In this document: positions 48,801 to 58,847 of the stretch, piece after piece
How positions within the stretch are numbered: the first letter of the stretch is position 1
How the letters are laid out: every line of letters starts with the position of its first letter
NCBI GenBank assembly: GCA_032622095.1
Contig: CP136063.1
Span: forward strand, 205,825,934-205,889,933
Length of the DNA: 64,000 nucleotides
Direction: 5' to 3'
Source: Siphonodentalium dalli
Taxonomy: Eukaryota > Mollusca > Scaphopoda > Gadilida > Siphonodentaliidae
Notes under the pieces: generated by a model
Told to the model about the DNA's origin: nothing
The model's database searches: none
What the model saw: only the letters and a program-made list of their open reading frames with translations
Position numbers and translations under genes: made by a program

Positions 48801-51800
48801 TTTTTTTAGGCCAATGCATTCTCTTATATATGCAAGGCGACCTATGGTCGACTCGCATATATAAGAGAATGCATTGGCACAGGGCATAACTGTAACCATC
48901 ACAATGTGGTCAATGAACCGGTTCCAATGCTATCCATATTTGTATGGTGTTATTGAGACAGACCGAAGATATTTTAGGCTGTTGAAGCCTTATTTGGGCG
49001 TTTTTGGCCGTTTTGTTGGGTAAAGGGTTAAAATAATTCAATATTGAATCAATGATTAGAGTCACCAGTTTGGACAAGAGGGATGAGTACATGTACCATA
49101 CGGTACCAATTTTAGCACCTGTGAATTGAAAATTACGAGTACATACAGGTGCGAGAGCAGTCTCTCTCGTCTCCTGGGAAGGACTGTGTCAACCTCAAAA
49201 CAATGCAGTAAATGTATATTATCACATGATTAGCACTATTTTCCTACATGTATGTAATATTCAAGCGTAATAGACACATGTAATATCATCGCGTGCAATG
49301 ACGTCACGCAGCTCTTTGGGACAATGATCGCTGGTTGCAGTTAATTGTTGTTTTCGATAAATTTTTAGCGATTATATGATCATGTTATAAAAAGTATCTC
49401 AAACTCGTTCTATTTTATACGTAATTTATCAACCTCGTCCACTAAATTCTATTTGAGACTCGGTAAACCTCGGCTCAAATCAAATTTAGTGAACTCGGTT
49501 GATAAATTCCGTATAAAATAGTACCTCGTTTGAGATCCTCGATTTATCTGGCTTTAGAGCACTAGCCGTGGAATGTTCAGGAATATCCATAGAGTCATTC
49601 CGTTTGCTCATAGTCAGAGACCATAAATTTGTGTTTTCAGGAGACCCTCAGGAGTTCCAGAAAAAGACATCCTGTCACACATTGTGCCATTGAAGATGAA
49701 GCAAGAGGCGCAACTGGAAAGCCTCTTAGAGAAGTTTGAAACTAATAACAAAATTCTGAAGGAGCGATATAAACAAAAAATCAAGGGTCTCCATGAAACA
49801 GAAAGAAGAATATCATCCAACATGGAGAAGATAAAAGGGGTGAGTTACTATTATTAACCCTCCCATGACTGGATCTTCCTAAAATTTTGCGAAAACCCTG
49901 TGCCAATGCATTCTATAATATATGTGAGTTTCCCATAGGGAGTCTCGCATATATAAGAGAATACATTTGCCTAACAATATTGCCTTGACATTGTAGCCAG
50001 TGTATTCTCTTGATGTATATACATGTGCATATATAACATATATAAGAGAATGTACTGGCAAAGGATCTTAAATACTGCACCAGCTCAGCTTCCGTTATGA
50101 ACCTCAGGGTTAAATAAGCTAATTACAAGTTACTACGCTAAGGCAAAAAAAAAAAAAAACATTTTCTTGCCTGCCTCAATTTGTTTTTAAAATTTTCTCC
50201 AGAAGGCTAGTCTGTGGTTACCTGTTAGAATGTCAATTTGAATATTTATCGTTATTCCCAATCCCAAAAGCAAAAATAAGTTGGTTATTAAGTTCAACGT
50301 TGGTAGAGATCTTACTGCAGAGTGAACTAATTTAAGGGACAGCATGCTTTTATCCATTGCTTGGTTCATTCTCAATAGAGATTGGTCTACCATATTCCAT
50401 GGGACCGTGACTACACTATTATATCGCTTACGGCTGAAAGGTTTTTGTTTTTTTTAAATTGTAAAAATAAAATCCCTGCCTGCCTGTCTGGAAAATTATC
50501 CCAATGTTATCGGAAACAGAGAAGTTTTTTGTTTTGGCCTAACCACCCTCACTCTGAACAAACTTTGGGGAATTCTATATGACATGTGTCTAGATCTTGA
50601 TCAGTACATGAATGTCCACCAGGGTAATGCCAAGCCTACAAATAGCATGTCTGACATTGCAGAATGAGGTCCCCAGAGGGTGAATTTAGTGATGATATCC
50701 TGCACAGTGGGCTAGCATCACCAAATTCACACTCTGTAGACAATACTGCTTTGTGGTTTCAAAATAAGACAATTAACCATTTCATGATTGAAGCTGCGCT
50801 AGTGCAGCATTAAAGATCCTGTGCCAGTGAATTCTCTTATATAAGCGAGTCTCCCATAACGGAACCGCACTCATTCACTTCATCTTATGACCCTGGGTCT
50901 TCTATTTAATGATTGTAAATATAACTTACATATAAAGAGTATTGCGTGATATGACCAATCAATCATAACATGTAAATATATAGGTTAAAACTTGTGTGGT
51001 CACTCATCCGTACTCTCCCTTGATTCTGACTTCATTTCCAATTGACTGAATATCCAACTTGACCACAGTAATTCTATATAATACACAAATGCCGATGCAG
51101 CTTCCAGGCAGAGCAGAGTGTTATTTTAATAACAAATTGGGGTGGACAGTAAGACAGCCAATACATTGCTATGCGCTCTCCAGGCAAGGAGCGCTCAGCC
51201 CATCTGGTGGATAGTTATCCCAGATGGGTTAGCATTGATTTTGTTTTTTCTCTTTTTCTTTTTATGAATGTCATTAGCATTCACTATTATTTGTGAATAT
51301 TTTGTTGGAGTTGCTCTTTGTCAATACATGTACTATGTAGGTCATCTCTCTATCTCTCTCTGTGGAAATTTGTGTTTTTTGTTGTCCATACATGCATATA
51401 TCTCAACCAATAGTTATAGGATAAATGAAATGTGGACATCATCATCATAACTGCTTACAAAATAGGAGCAAATAATGTTGTTCACTTTTTCCATTTTACA
51501 GTTATCCTGCTTTGTTTATCTGGAAATCATTTCTGTTCAAGCAAATATCCTAGCAATTGTTTGTCAGATCTGAATGAAATTTGGTATGGATGTTTGCCAT
51601 AATGATTGCTTTTAATTAAAGGAATGCCAAATGGCATTGTTTTCATTTTAAATTTGTCTCAGTTATTGTAATTTTTTGCAATTTTGGTTTGTCCGGCTTG
51701 ATAACTCAAACAAATATGAACCAATTTCAAAATTCTTTGGTATTCATGCATGTTTTATTTAGTTACCATAGGCCAGATTAAACTTCTTTCGAATTAAGCC

Positions 51801-53680
51801 ACATCATAAAATTAATAAACCTCTGCAGAATGCCACCTGGGTGGGGATACTCTGGGTGGTGCACTTGTTTTGATAATAATCCAATCATTAACCCTTGCTA
51901 TACTAAATAGATTCTCCCACTCAGTTATAAACTTATACACTGTAAGGGTCTATTATTCATCTGGAGGGATTTTCAGGAACAATAAGCTGACGCCAGATAA
52001 TATAAGTACAGATGGAGTCCTATTTATGGGAAGGAAATGCGCAGATAATAAGTTCAATAATGGCCGTTTGTTGAACTTATTATCTAAACATTTCCTAAGG
52101 ATAAATTCTCGTCAGTGAGTTTTTATTAAAGAAAGGGTTAAAGATAGTGTATCTCATCTGGACCACAATTACAACAACAACATAGTTTTTATAAAACTTG
52201 ATTTCAAGAAAGTTTACAAATAGCTTTTTTTGGGTTAAAAATTTGATATATTAGTTGTCAAAATTAAAGACATTATGGATTTGTTCAAGTTCGTGAAACT
52301 GATAAGTTAGTATTCAGGTGTTATGCCAACCTGGATAATGTACCATTCTACCAACATCGCCAAAAATTTCAAAGAAATCGACCATACCACTCAGTAGAAA
52401 ATATTGTCAAAACAATGCTCAATTGTAAATATTTACATCTGGATTCGGGACGCAACAATCGGCGACAAACAAACAAAAATGATTATGCCATCCAGAGTCG
52501 ATACATTTAATTATTATATCAAAATGACTGTGTGTGTTGGCAATTTGTATTAATATTCGTAAAAAGAACAACTTTGAGCAAGATTATTCTCCATTTCTAT
52601 TTAAAAGGCATAATAAAGTGGTTTATTTCTGATGCAGCTGAGTGTTCGCAGAGAAATCTCTTCGAGTCTAAATGACCTTGGCCTTGAGTTCTCTCTCTTG
52701 CTATGGTCTGGCTTTTCCAGACAGGTGTCATCGATGCATATCTATAATAATATGGCCTGAAATATATATAAAACTTGCTGGATTGAGGTGCACAATCTTT
52801 AAAATATATGGGGTAAAACAGTCTGATTGAAATACAGACTATTGAAAAAGCTACACCTTCTAGAATCTGAAACATATAGCAGGGAATTCCATTACTTCTA
52901 AGAAGCAGTGTCGGCCAATACCACAACATTCCACCGGAATTCCTATACACCGACCACAATTCCAGTAAACCATGCCACATAACTAAAAATAGTGTAATAT
53001 TTATTTGTCACTAATTTCACACAATGTTAACAAACTTAGAGATTACATTAACTAATTAAACACAACAAACTTTCTAATGCAGAGTCCAGAATTGACCAAT
53101 AATATGTGGCAAGGAGAATATAATTATGTATTTCCAAGAATTTCAACAGTTAGTAACGTATTTGTTATTCGCGAAAACAAACCAAAACCTAAAGAAGATA
53201 TCTGTCAATTGTAAAACTATTTTTAATGCAAAATGTGCGCAGTGACATCATTCTGCGGGAATTGTCCAGCAAAGCTATTTATAGGAACAGTGTTTCAGAC
53301 TCTGGAATACTGTTCCTATTACTGCTTGTTCAATAGTGTGTACAGTAATGTCCTAAGTAATCGACTCCTTAAACCACAGCAGAATTGTGGGTAACTTTTC
53401 AGGATTTAGTCAGAAATATGGCTTGTTGCCATTCATCGGAAAGCTCTCGGGGAGAGCTTTCCAATGAATGGCAACAAGCCATATTTCCGACTAAATCCTG
53501 AAAAGTTACCCACAATTGTGCTGTGGTTTAAGGAGTCGATCGATTACTTTGGGCATTACTGTATTTCAATCAGACTGGGGTTAAAACTACCTCAGGACAT
53601 TAAAAATGTTCTTGTATTTTCAGATACACAACCAGATGACAAACTCCTTTGATGTAGAAGCAATAGAGAAACTTGTTTGA
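36720..53680 (+). CDS. PMF1: PMF1 / Nnf1, kinetochore MIS12-complex subunit (5 exons)
   Basis: Exons are 36720-36883, 39532-39637, 45646-45734, 49641-49839 and 53624-53680. They total 615 nt and encode 204 residues; human PMF1 has 205. All four introns have GT-AG ends with pyrimidine-rich acceptors and matching phases (2, 0, 2, 0). Domains: an acidic N-terminal tail (residues 1-33, with an EEEEEEGD run), an Nnf1 helical region (about 34-115), the family hallmark WRPSGVPEKDIL at about 119-131, then a coiled coil to the end. Known role: with MIS12, DSN1 and NSL1 it forms the MIS12 complex, which links centromeric CENP-C to the NDC80 microtubule coupler. The match in length and hallmark motif makes the identification firm. 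Introns 1-4 are almost wholly transposon-derived, and a 54-bp minisatellite starts 33 bp after the stop. Confidence 0.95.
37040..37292. repeat. Cluster of GGTATACC palindromes in the 37-kb element
   Basis: Four variants of CTAAAGAGCGGTATACCGTTCTTTAG-like palindromes (around 37072, 37190, 37232 and 37264), each centred on GGTATACC or GTATAC and edged by CTAAAG/CTTTAG. Confidence 0.6.
37430..37556. repeat. 120-bp palindrome GGGCATTATGGTTTC
   Basis: GGGCATTATGGTTTCTTAAC (from 37434) is mirrored by GTTAAGAAACCATAATGCCC (to about 37553), with a spacer of roughly 70 bp. It abuts the exon at 37600-37826, all within the modular transposon. Confidence 0.7.
37600..37826 (-). CDS. Possible first exon of a Crypton-derived (DUF3504/QRICH1-ZMYM-like) protein
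   Basis: ATG at 37826-37824 (MSQSSELDENQLNFLENSA) leads into a region resembling the N-terminal helix bundle of QRICH1/ZMYM-like proteins: YGVRRFGDWLEKRSK, then LNDLLRKFYAKVKPKLEG. A plausible donor (GAAGG|gtacga) follows at about 37608. In that family this region precedes a tyrosine-recombinase-derived DUF3504 domain, which is not seen in this window. The exon lies inside the modular-terminus transposon, antisense to PMF1. It could be a captured first exon or a decayed gene. Confidence 0.45.
39082..39232. mobile_element. Family B palindromes
   Basis: GAGCCTCGCATATATAAGAG AATGCA..., then CCAATGTATTCTCTTATATA and again CTCACATATATATAAGACAA; a chain of arms of the TGCCAATGCATTCTCTTATA family. 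Confidence 0.65.
39532..39637 (+). CDS. PMF1: PMF1 exon 2
   Basis: Acceptor tgtcttttccag|GCAAG and donor ACAT|gtaagt. It encodes QEIIYRTFPMLFKRHPTEMK and onward through GQNIH, the second part of the Nnf1 helical domain. Phase 2 in, phase 0 out. Confidence 0.93.
39668..39757. mobile_element. Family B palindrome (90 bp), 31 bp after PMF1 exon 2
   Basis: ATACCCTGTGCCAATGCATT CTC... TATATGCGAGTCGACC mirrored as GGTCGCCTCACATATATAAG AGAATGCATTGGC. Confidence 0.75.
40770..43640. repeat. Array of an approximately 300-bp element in both orientations (PMF1 intron 2)
   Basis: Copies share GTGCTATATATACGACCCAC, GTTGAATGTTGTGCCAACTT, GAGAATTAAAGTACCATCAG and CCGATCCGATCATGCGTATT. Members at about 40770-41335 read in one direction and those at about 41340-42393 plus 43533-43640 in the other. 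The hAT-like element 42394-43532 interrupts the last copy. Confidence 0.8.
42394..43532. mobile_element. hAT-like non-autonomous element, 1139 bp, in PMF1 intron 2
   Basis: Ends TAGGGTCCTGCGAATT and AATATTCGCAGGACTCTA; perfect 8-bp target duplication GTGCTATA (42386-42393, 43533-43540). Same architecture and nearly the same length as 30135-31279, with the same ATCGAATCGAAT-rich subterminal blocks. It is inserted into a member of the 40.8-43.6 kb array. Confidence 0.85.
43766..43976. mobile_element. Palindromic MITE, family A (PMF1 intron 2)
   Basis: AGTAATGCCCTAAATAATCG ... mirrored; centre TCATTGAGAGCTTTCCGATG. Confidence 0.8.
44097..44219. mobile_element. 123-bp MITE in PMF1 intron 2
   Basis: CAGCCCTCATAAATGGCTAG ... 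ATGGCTG; flanks ACGATT and ACGACC share only ACGA, so the duplication is decayed. Confidence 0.7.
45646..45734 (+). CDS. PMF1: PMF1 exon 3
   Basis: A short 89-nt exon with acceptor ttcattttatag|TCTGAG and donor GGATG|gtgagt. It encodes SEIDCMFKEENLVKLMNDLD and following residues, matching the human EEISDIKEEGNLEAVLNALD region. It is too short and lacks a start codon, so simple ORF scans miss it. Confidence 0.92.
45799..45897. mobile_element. Single arm of palindromic MITE family A (PMF1 intron 3)
   Basis: TACAGTAATGCCCTAAGTAA through ATCGGAAAGCTCTC, with a short internal deletion; lies 65 bp after the exon 3 donor. Confidence 0.7.
46235..46446. mobile_element. Palindromic MITE, family A (PMF1 intron 3)
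   Basis: CAGTAATGTCCTAAATAATC ... TTATTTAGGGCATTACTG-type ends with TA at 46233-46234 and 46447-46448. Confidence 0.8.
46866..47265. mobile_element. 400-bp family C element in PMF1 intron 3
   Basis: TGACATTTGCAGAATGCAGT ... CCTCATTCTGCAATGGTCAGA; interior 'tcacctcaattat(t/a)c' and 'gatatagaaact' shared with 29175-29582. A short internal-deletion copy is at 50648-50745. Confidence 0.75.
48225..48372. repeat. Weak palindrome centred on GGCCTGTGGCC
   Basis: GGAAGTTAATATTCACC / GGTGAATGCTAACTTCC around GGCCTGTGGCC, with outer GTTATCAAACC / GGTTGATAA. Confidence 0.6.
48590..48886. mobile_element. Two family B palindromes in inverted arrangement (PMF1 intron 3)
   Basis: GCCCTGTGCCAATGCATTCT at 48592 and AGAATGCATTGGCACAGGGC at 48866 face each other. 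Each has its own hairpin (CGACCATAGGTCG core), and AAAAATT/AATTTTT-rich sequence lies between. Confidence 0.75.
49395..49545. mobile_element. 150-bp palindrome in PMF1 intron 3
   Basis: ATCTCAAACTCGTTCTATTTTATACG...TTTATCAACC...CTAAATT is mirrored by AATTTAGTGAACTCGGTTGA TAAATTCCGTATAAAATAGT and TTTGAGAT. Confidence 0.75.
49641..49839 (+). CDS. PMF1: PMF1 exon 4 (WRPSGVPEKD hallmark)
   Basis: Acceptor tgtgttttcag|GAGACC and donor AAAGGG|gtgagt. The split Trp codon opens WRPSGVPEKDILSHIVPLKM, nearly identical to the human WRPSGIPEKDL motif. The remainder is a charged coiled coil ending in SSNMEKIKG. Confidence 0.95.
49890..50065. mobile_element. Family B palindrome cluster after PMF1 exon 4
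   Basis: AACCCTGTGCCAATGCATTC, CATATATAAGAGAATACATT, then GCCAGTGTATTCTCTTGATG and TATAAGAGAATGTACTGGCA. Confidence 0.65.
51892..52137. mobile_element. TTAA-flanked MITE with CCCTT ends (PMF1 intron 4)
   Basis: TTAA|CCCTTGCTATACTAA at left and AAGAAAGGG|TTAA at right. The CCCT start with TTAA duplication resembles piggyBac ends. A second copy is at 3531-3791. Confidence 0.65.
52285..52607. repeat. 330-bp interspersed repeat, copy 2 (PMF1 intron 4)
   Basis: Partner of 5433-5765, moderately diverged; ends both lack obvious inverted repeats. Confidence 0.75.
53343..53561. mobile_element. Palindromic MITE, family A (PMF1 intron 4, 62 bp before exon 5)
   Basis: CAGTAATGTCCTAAGTAATC ... GGGCATTACTG, TA on both sides (53341-53342, 53562-53563). 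A hairpin of about 100-bp arms sits just upstream of the terminal exon acceptor. Confidence 0.82.
53624..53680 (+). CDS. PMF1: PMF1 exon 5 (terminal coding exon)
   Basis: Acceptor cttgtattttcag|ATACAC in phase 0; encodes IHNQMTNSFDVEAIEKLV and a TGA at 53678-53680. The exact fit of phase and of total length to the human protein supports this small exon. Confidence 0.88.
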   Translation: MHNQMTNSFDVEAIEKLV

Positions 53681-53712
53681 TACTGATAGTGAAACTTTGT
53701 GGATATGTGTAT

Positions 53713-54151
53713 GTGAACACAGGAAGAAATTAATTCTCATTGTCTGCAAATGCTAGTGCTGAATTAGTTAACACAGGAAGAAATTAATTCTCATTACCTG
53801 CAAATGCTGACGCTGAATCAGTTAACACAGGATGAAATTAATTATCATTGTCTGCAAATGCTAGTGTTGAACTAGTTAACACAGGAAGAAATTAATTCTC
53901 ATTACCTGCACATGCTAGCGCTGAATTAGTTAACACAGGATGAAATTAATTATCATTGTCTGCAAATGCTAGTGTTGAACTAGTTAACACAGGAAGAAAT
54001 TAATTCTCATTACCTGCACATGCTAGCGCTGAATTAGTTAACACAGGATGAAATTAATTATCTTTACCTGCAAATGCTGACGCTGAATTAGTTAACACAG
54101 GAAGAAATTAATTATCATTACCTGCAAATGCTGGTGTTGATTTAGTCAACT
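53713..54151 (+). repeat. 54-bp minisatellite in the PMF1 3' UTR, about 8 units
   Basis: GTTAACACAGGAAGAAATTA starts recur at 53713, 53767, 53821, 53875, 53929, 53983, 54037, 54091 with an exact 54-bp period. Stops occur in all three frames, so it is not coding despite being a multiple of three. The array starts 33 bp after the PMF1 stop codon. Confidence 0.92.
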
Positions 54152-54304
54152 TCATATTTTCCTGTCGGTGGCAGTCAAGATAGACGCTGTGAAGATTCCA
54201 TCCTGTGCCTCTCCAAAAGCAAATCGTATGAATTTTTTTTCAAGCAGTAGCATTGGTATTTCGGAGAAATCACTGGATATTACTAAGGTTACACAAATAT
54301 AGCC

Positions 54305-54545
54305 TGGGAGCTGTGCTGGTGTTGCATTAAAGATCCTGTGCCAGTGCATTCTCTTATATATGCAAGCAAGTCGCCCATTGGGTCCATGATTGGGAGCCTG
54401 GCTCGCATATATGCCATAAGAGAATGCATGGCTTGCAAGGTAACTCTTGTTAGGCCAATGTATTCTCTTATATACATGTATACGAGGCTCCCCATGGGTA
54501 ACTTGCATATATAAGTGAATGCATTAGCACAGGGTTTTCATAAAA
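54305..54545. mobile_element. Family B palindrome cluster downstream of PMF1
   Basis: GATCCTGTGCCAGTGCATTC ... AGAGAATGCATGGCTTGCAA ... CCAATGTATTCTCTTATATA ... AATGCATTAGCACAGGGTTT. Confidence 0.7.
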
Positions 54546-55305
54546 TTTCAGGATGTTCCAGTCATGAAAGGGTTAAATAATAGAAATCAAGGAGGAAACA
54601 AAAGAAAATGCTCATCCATCAACTATTTACTTTGCCACATGCTTCATATTTTAACTAATATAAGCAAACACCAATAAATAAAGGAAGAAACTAATTTAGT
54701 AGTAAACAAAAAGTTTATTTCTTTAACACTATGGGGAAAAAATTGTACAGACAAATCAAAAATTTACTCCATATACTGATTACGGCTATTAAATATCTCT
54801 CATATTGTACAATATCTATTGAACATTATCTCATATTGTGATTTTGATGGGAATAAATATGTACTAAACTAAAAACATGCTTGAAAAAAAACTATACCAT
54901 TTTCCATTAAGCAATAAGAAATTGTCATGCTACATGTGACAAATGTATTGGTTAAATACTTATTTTGATAGCAAGGCTGCAAGAGACTCTGAAATTGGTG
55001 TAAATAAGATTTTGTTTACATTCATGACTTGGCTCACTTGTGCTCAACGAACATCAAAGGTACACATTTTTATACCATTAAGCTCTGGTAAAGTTAATCT
55101 GTGCAGAATTATCAACAATGTGGACAATTTCAGTGAAATGCTAATATAAAAATAAAAATAACTTCCTGCCCCGGGTGTGGGCATAAACTTTGTGGAGGAG
55201 GTACCGGGCATTGGATTGGATGTTAGTCTCACATGTATGCTAGCATCTAGCACAGGCCCTTAGGGAAAATTACTAAAATACCAATATAGACTATACATGT
55301 ACCAG

Positions 55306-55887
55306 TGACAAGGTTCAAATGCTCTATTTTGGCTAAAACCACACAAACGATCAAAGCCCTAATAAATTCTAGAAATCGATAATTGCAACCAAAATATCCT
55401 CAGATGTGTCTTATTGGCAATAAAATTCCCTTTCATTTGACATATAACTCAGCGAAATTGAACGAAGCGAAGTCGAGATATCTTATCGGAAACTACCAAA
55501 ATCTACCAAAGAAATCGGGTCGTCAATCTCCCTGTCCGCTTAGAGGCTTTTGACATTTTTGAGCAATAATTTGTCACGAATGTGTACTCAAATGTGCATA
55601 TATGTTCCGCAGGTGATTCTGAAGACACCCATACCTTTTTTATTTCATCAGATATGTTTGTGCCCGCTTTTCCAACATTATTCATCAAACAAATTCCAAA
55701 AACAAGACTTTGCTTTGTTCAATTTCGCTGAGTTATACGTCAAATGAAAGGGAATTTTATTGCCAATAAGACACATCTGAGGGTATTTTGGCTGCAATTA
55801 TCGATTTCTAGAATTTATTAGGGCTTTGATAGTTTGTGTGGTTTTAGCCAAAATGGAGCATTTGAACCTTGTCACTGGTATATAGTG
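55306..55887. mobile_element. Palindromic element with approximately 165-bp arms at the duplication breakpoint
   Basis: The left arm 55306-55468 (ACCAGTGACAAGGTTCAAAT ... CAGCGAAATTGAACGAAGC) is mirrored by the right arm 55706-55887 (GCTTTGTTCAATTTCGCTGA ... GAACCTTGTCACTGGT). Unit 2 of the duplication keeps only the inner part and right arm (59300-59729). Decayed relatives at 23.5 kb and 26.4 kb. Confidence 0.85.
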
Positions 55888-56484
55888 TGGTCGTGGGAGA
55901 GTTGAACCCGGAAGAAATTGGATACAAGCTGATTTTGGTGTCATTCGAAGCGGAAAAACACCAGGAACAACATATCAAAAATCCGCTCATGGGAAAATTC
56001 AGGATCCAAGATGGCGTCCAATATGGCTAACACAATACGTAAATTTCCCATTTGTGCCCAATAACACATGAAACCTCAGTAATTGTGGAAAATTACGCAC
56101 CAAAACATATTCCACATTGAAAGTAACACATGTCAGAAAACGCATACTGTCAAGCTTGTTGTCTTTGGGGGCAGATGGCTATCAATATGGCCGCTGAATT
56201 CGGGAAAATTATAATTTTTAAGTGTATACAAATATTCTTCTAATAAAAATGTCTATTATTAGCATATCCTACATTTCAATAAAAGCAGTTTTGGTACATT
56301 TTGACGCAGAAAGGAACCGAGACCAACATATAAATTTATTTTAAAAATAGCACAAGCAGTCAGGATACAAGATGGCGTCCAATATGGCGGTCAAATGATG
56401 ATATTTCGAGTCAGTGCCCATTAGCACGCAAACTCCGGGTTATATGGAAACTATTTAACCAAAACGGAAGCTACATTGACTTAG

Positions 56485-58201
56485 TCATGATACAGATGAT
56501 ACATAAATGTCCTTCTCGCGTTGTGCAATTGCTATAAATCGTGAGAATAGCACAGTCGGGTTGAATTGCATTCGATCATTCTCGACTTTGATCCCAGGAT
56601 ATAAATGGTCAAGAGATTTTATTTGATCCTTCCGCTTGATCGAGGCATCTGTGATACTCATGCCGTTAAGGTTTTTGTGAATCTCGAAACCGACACGTTC
56701 AGAGTCAATACAGTTAACACTGTCCCCATCACTAGATGTTAACCCAGACGACAGGGAGCGTAGTTTACCTTCACTCAAATCAAAAGGTTCATGTTCGTCA
56801 AACCAACGTTGTATGATTATCAAATCATCAGAGTCACGTTTGCTCCTACTTGTCCCGAACTCCGCGTGCTGTTCACTGGTGGTATGTCTAAGTTTGGTTA
56901 ATTCGGTCATGGCATCATGAATCTCGGCACACCTATGCATGCTATATATCCATTGCATTCGGACATATTCGGTCATTCCCCTACCTCTTGTCAGACCTCC
57001 TCTGCTTTTGATAGAACGCATAAGGACTTGTTCTATTTATGAGATCTGTTGATAATCCTGCCCATAATCTATTGCTTCTACGTACAGCATGAAACCCATT
57101 TTCGGCGAAACATTTGTACAGCCAAGGGTGTTTATTAGGTAGTTCCAACATTTGCTGTAGATAGAGTCGACAGCTCTTGGCATAGTTGGCGTGACCGATA
57201 GCGGCAAATAGATTGAGCATTTTCCCCACAGTAGCGATATGCAGACTCCAATTTCCTGTCCTCTCTGCTCTAATGAAATTCTTCAACGTTTGCACATATT
57301 CCAAATACTGAACCCACAACTTTGCTGTCGGAGATTTCTCAATAAGCAACGATTTATACTTGTTCAAACATTCCTCGAGTTTCATCAATGGTTGAGACCC
57401 AGAAACAGCACTTGCAGGAATTACTCTACTTTCAATAGATTTGTAAAAATCACTTATTGCGTTCATCTCATCCTTCACGATTCTAGGTATTTGTTTTTTC
57501 TTCAGACTGATTTATAGCTACTGTGGAATCAGGCGAAGCATCGAGCACCTTCTCATTCTGCACTGTTCGGCCGCCCCATGGGCTTGTCGGACTTGTACTT
57601 GTTTCTGTAGATGGCACAATGTCTGAGATCAGCTTATTTGTAAGAGCAGCATCAATTAAGAAATGTCCACGCACTGCCCTTGATATTGCCTTCCCAGAAG
57701 TCATATGCGTAACTACGTTAGGGCGATAGACATTCTCCTGAGCCTCTTCCAAACCCGAACCCTTCATTAGTGAACCAATACTACCCATGGAACTCATAAT
57801 GGTATGAAAGCCACCCAGCCTGCAGACTATATTCAGGGACTTTGTCATTATAATATTCGTGGCCTTTATCCACAATGGCTGATCAAATGTGGTACATGGT
57901 GTCAGGATGTTTAGTTTGGTCGCTTGACCCTGAACATAAAGGAGAGTTGAATATATACAATCCTCATCGGACGGATTCAAATCTATAATCGGCAAAAACA
58001 GAACATCAGACTTCGTTGGGCACTTCTGGTCATCAGTCGTAATATATTGCATGAAGCCCGACCAATTTGTCCGAGGCTTTGTAGATTGGTTCACAAACCA
58101 CCCTGAATGCCACAGTATATCAGTGTTGAGCTCTGTGGGGGCAATGGGTGTGGAGTAATCAGTTGAAGCAAAGGTTTGTAAGACAACGATGAAAGGCCTT
58201 T
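56485..58201 (-). pseudogene. First tandem copy of the C-terminal part of the same family protein
   Basis: Matches 60327-62043 at a constant offset of 3842 bp; the three long open segments (58094-57483, 57478-56981, 57021-56485) translate identically to those of the other copy. It carries the same two internal frame breaks: an A run near 57500 where one base is lacking, and an extra A near 57048. It lacks any N-terminal part, because its upstream side is the transposon-like insert (58210-59263) followed by the duplication junction at 59299/59300. It is therefore a fragment rather than a gene. Confidence 0.8.
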
Positions 58202-58631
58202 ACCGGGAGGGGAACGGGAAGATTCGGCGGAGGGAAGATTCGGCCATGTATTTTTCGGCGGAGGGAAGATTCGGCGGGGAAGATTCGGCCAGTCGTTTGA
58301 TCTAACTAATTAGTGGAGGGATTACGGCTTGGGGATTACGGCTTATGTGGGACTAAGCTTGTGTGTGCACTAATTCTTTGTTGTAACAATAACAACTAAT
58401 TAGAGGGATTATATAGGGTCTTGATTAACTCATTTTTAGTAATGACATATTTTATTAGACTTATTAGAATGGATGAAACATATTTACACAAGCTGATATA
58501 ACATAAGGTGTAACAGATATACAAACAGAACAATTTAAAATACATTTATAACCGACATTCTTTATTTGAAACAAAAAATCAACTAATAGTCTTGTCTTGT
58601 TATCTTCTTGTCTTGTTGTCGTCTTGTCTTC

Positions 58632-58820
58632 TTATTTCTTTGCCTTGCCGATTCTGTAGATCTTGGTCACTTCTTGTAGGAATTCCGATGTTCTGATGTC
58701 CTCTTCTCTGTATTTTGCCCATAGGTCGCTGATCTTCGTATCTATTTCTGTGTATTTCTTCCTCACGTCTGTCTCGAGATCCCTGGCTGCAACGGCAATT
58801 TCTACATGGGCTGCTTCAAG
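58632..58820 (-). CDS. Putative 3'-terminal exon inside the modular transposon (copy 1)
   Basis: Open minus-strand segment of 62 residues reading LEAAHVEIAVAARDLETDVR, then a charged helix (KKYTEIDTKISDLWAKYREE) and EFLQEVTKIYRIGKAKK before TAA. It has amphipathic, coiled-coil-like composition and no start codon. A possible acceptor (cttgaag) lies at its 5' edge, and an AATAAA (minus strand, around 58566-58561) follows about 65 bp after the stop. This arrangement looks like a last exon with a 3' UTR. Product unknown; it could be a captured gene fragment. Confidence 0.4.
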   Translation of the reverse strand, partial: LEAAHVEIAVAARDLETDVRKKYTEIDTKISDLWAKYREEDIRTSEFLQEVTKIYRIGKAKK

Positions 58821-58847
58821 TTGAAGACAGGGGTGGCGCCAGGATTT

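Larger units (their letters stand above)
45735..49640. other. PMF1 intron 3
   Basis: Holds family A, B and C MITEs and two further palindromes as listed. 47270-48220 shows nothing recognisable. Confidence 0.75.
49840..53623. other. PMF1 intron 4
   Basis: Holds family B and C fragments, the TTAA MITE, the 330-bp repeat and a family A palindrome. 50070-51880 is otherwise featureless. Confidence 0.75.

Noticed and set aside
53713-54151. CRISPR-like regular repeat
   Set aside because: Units are contiguous 54-bp tandem copies with no unique spacers, in an animal genome; it is a minisatellite.
55995-56400. AAGATGGCG(T)CCAATATGG motifs as YY1 sites
   Set aside because: They occur twice in repeat-like sequence downstream of a pseudogene, not near a promoter.
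57239-57729. Plus-strand ORFs opposite the duplicated pseudogene
   Set aside because: Antisense shadows of the conserved minus-strand coding blocks.
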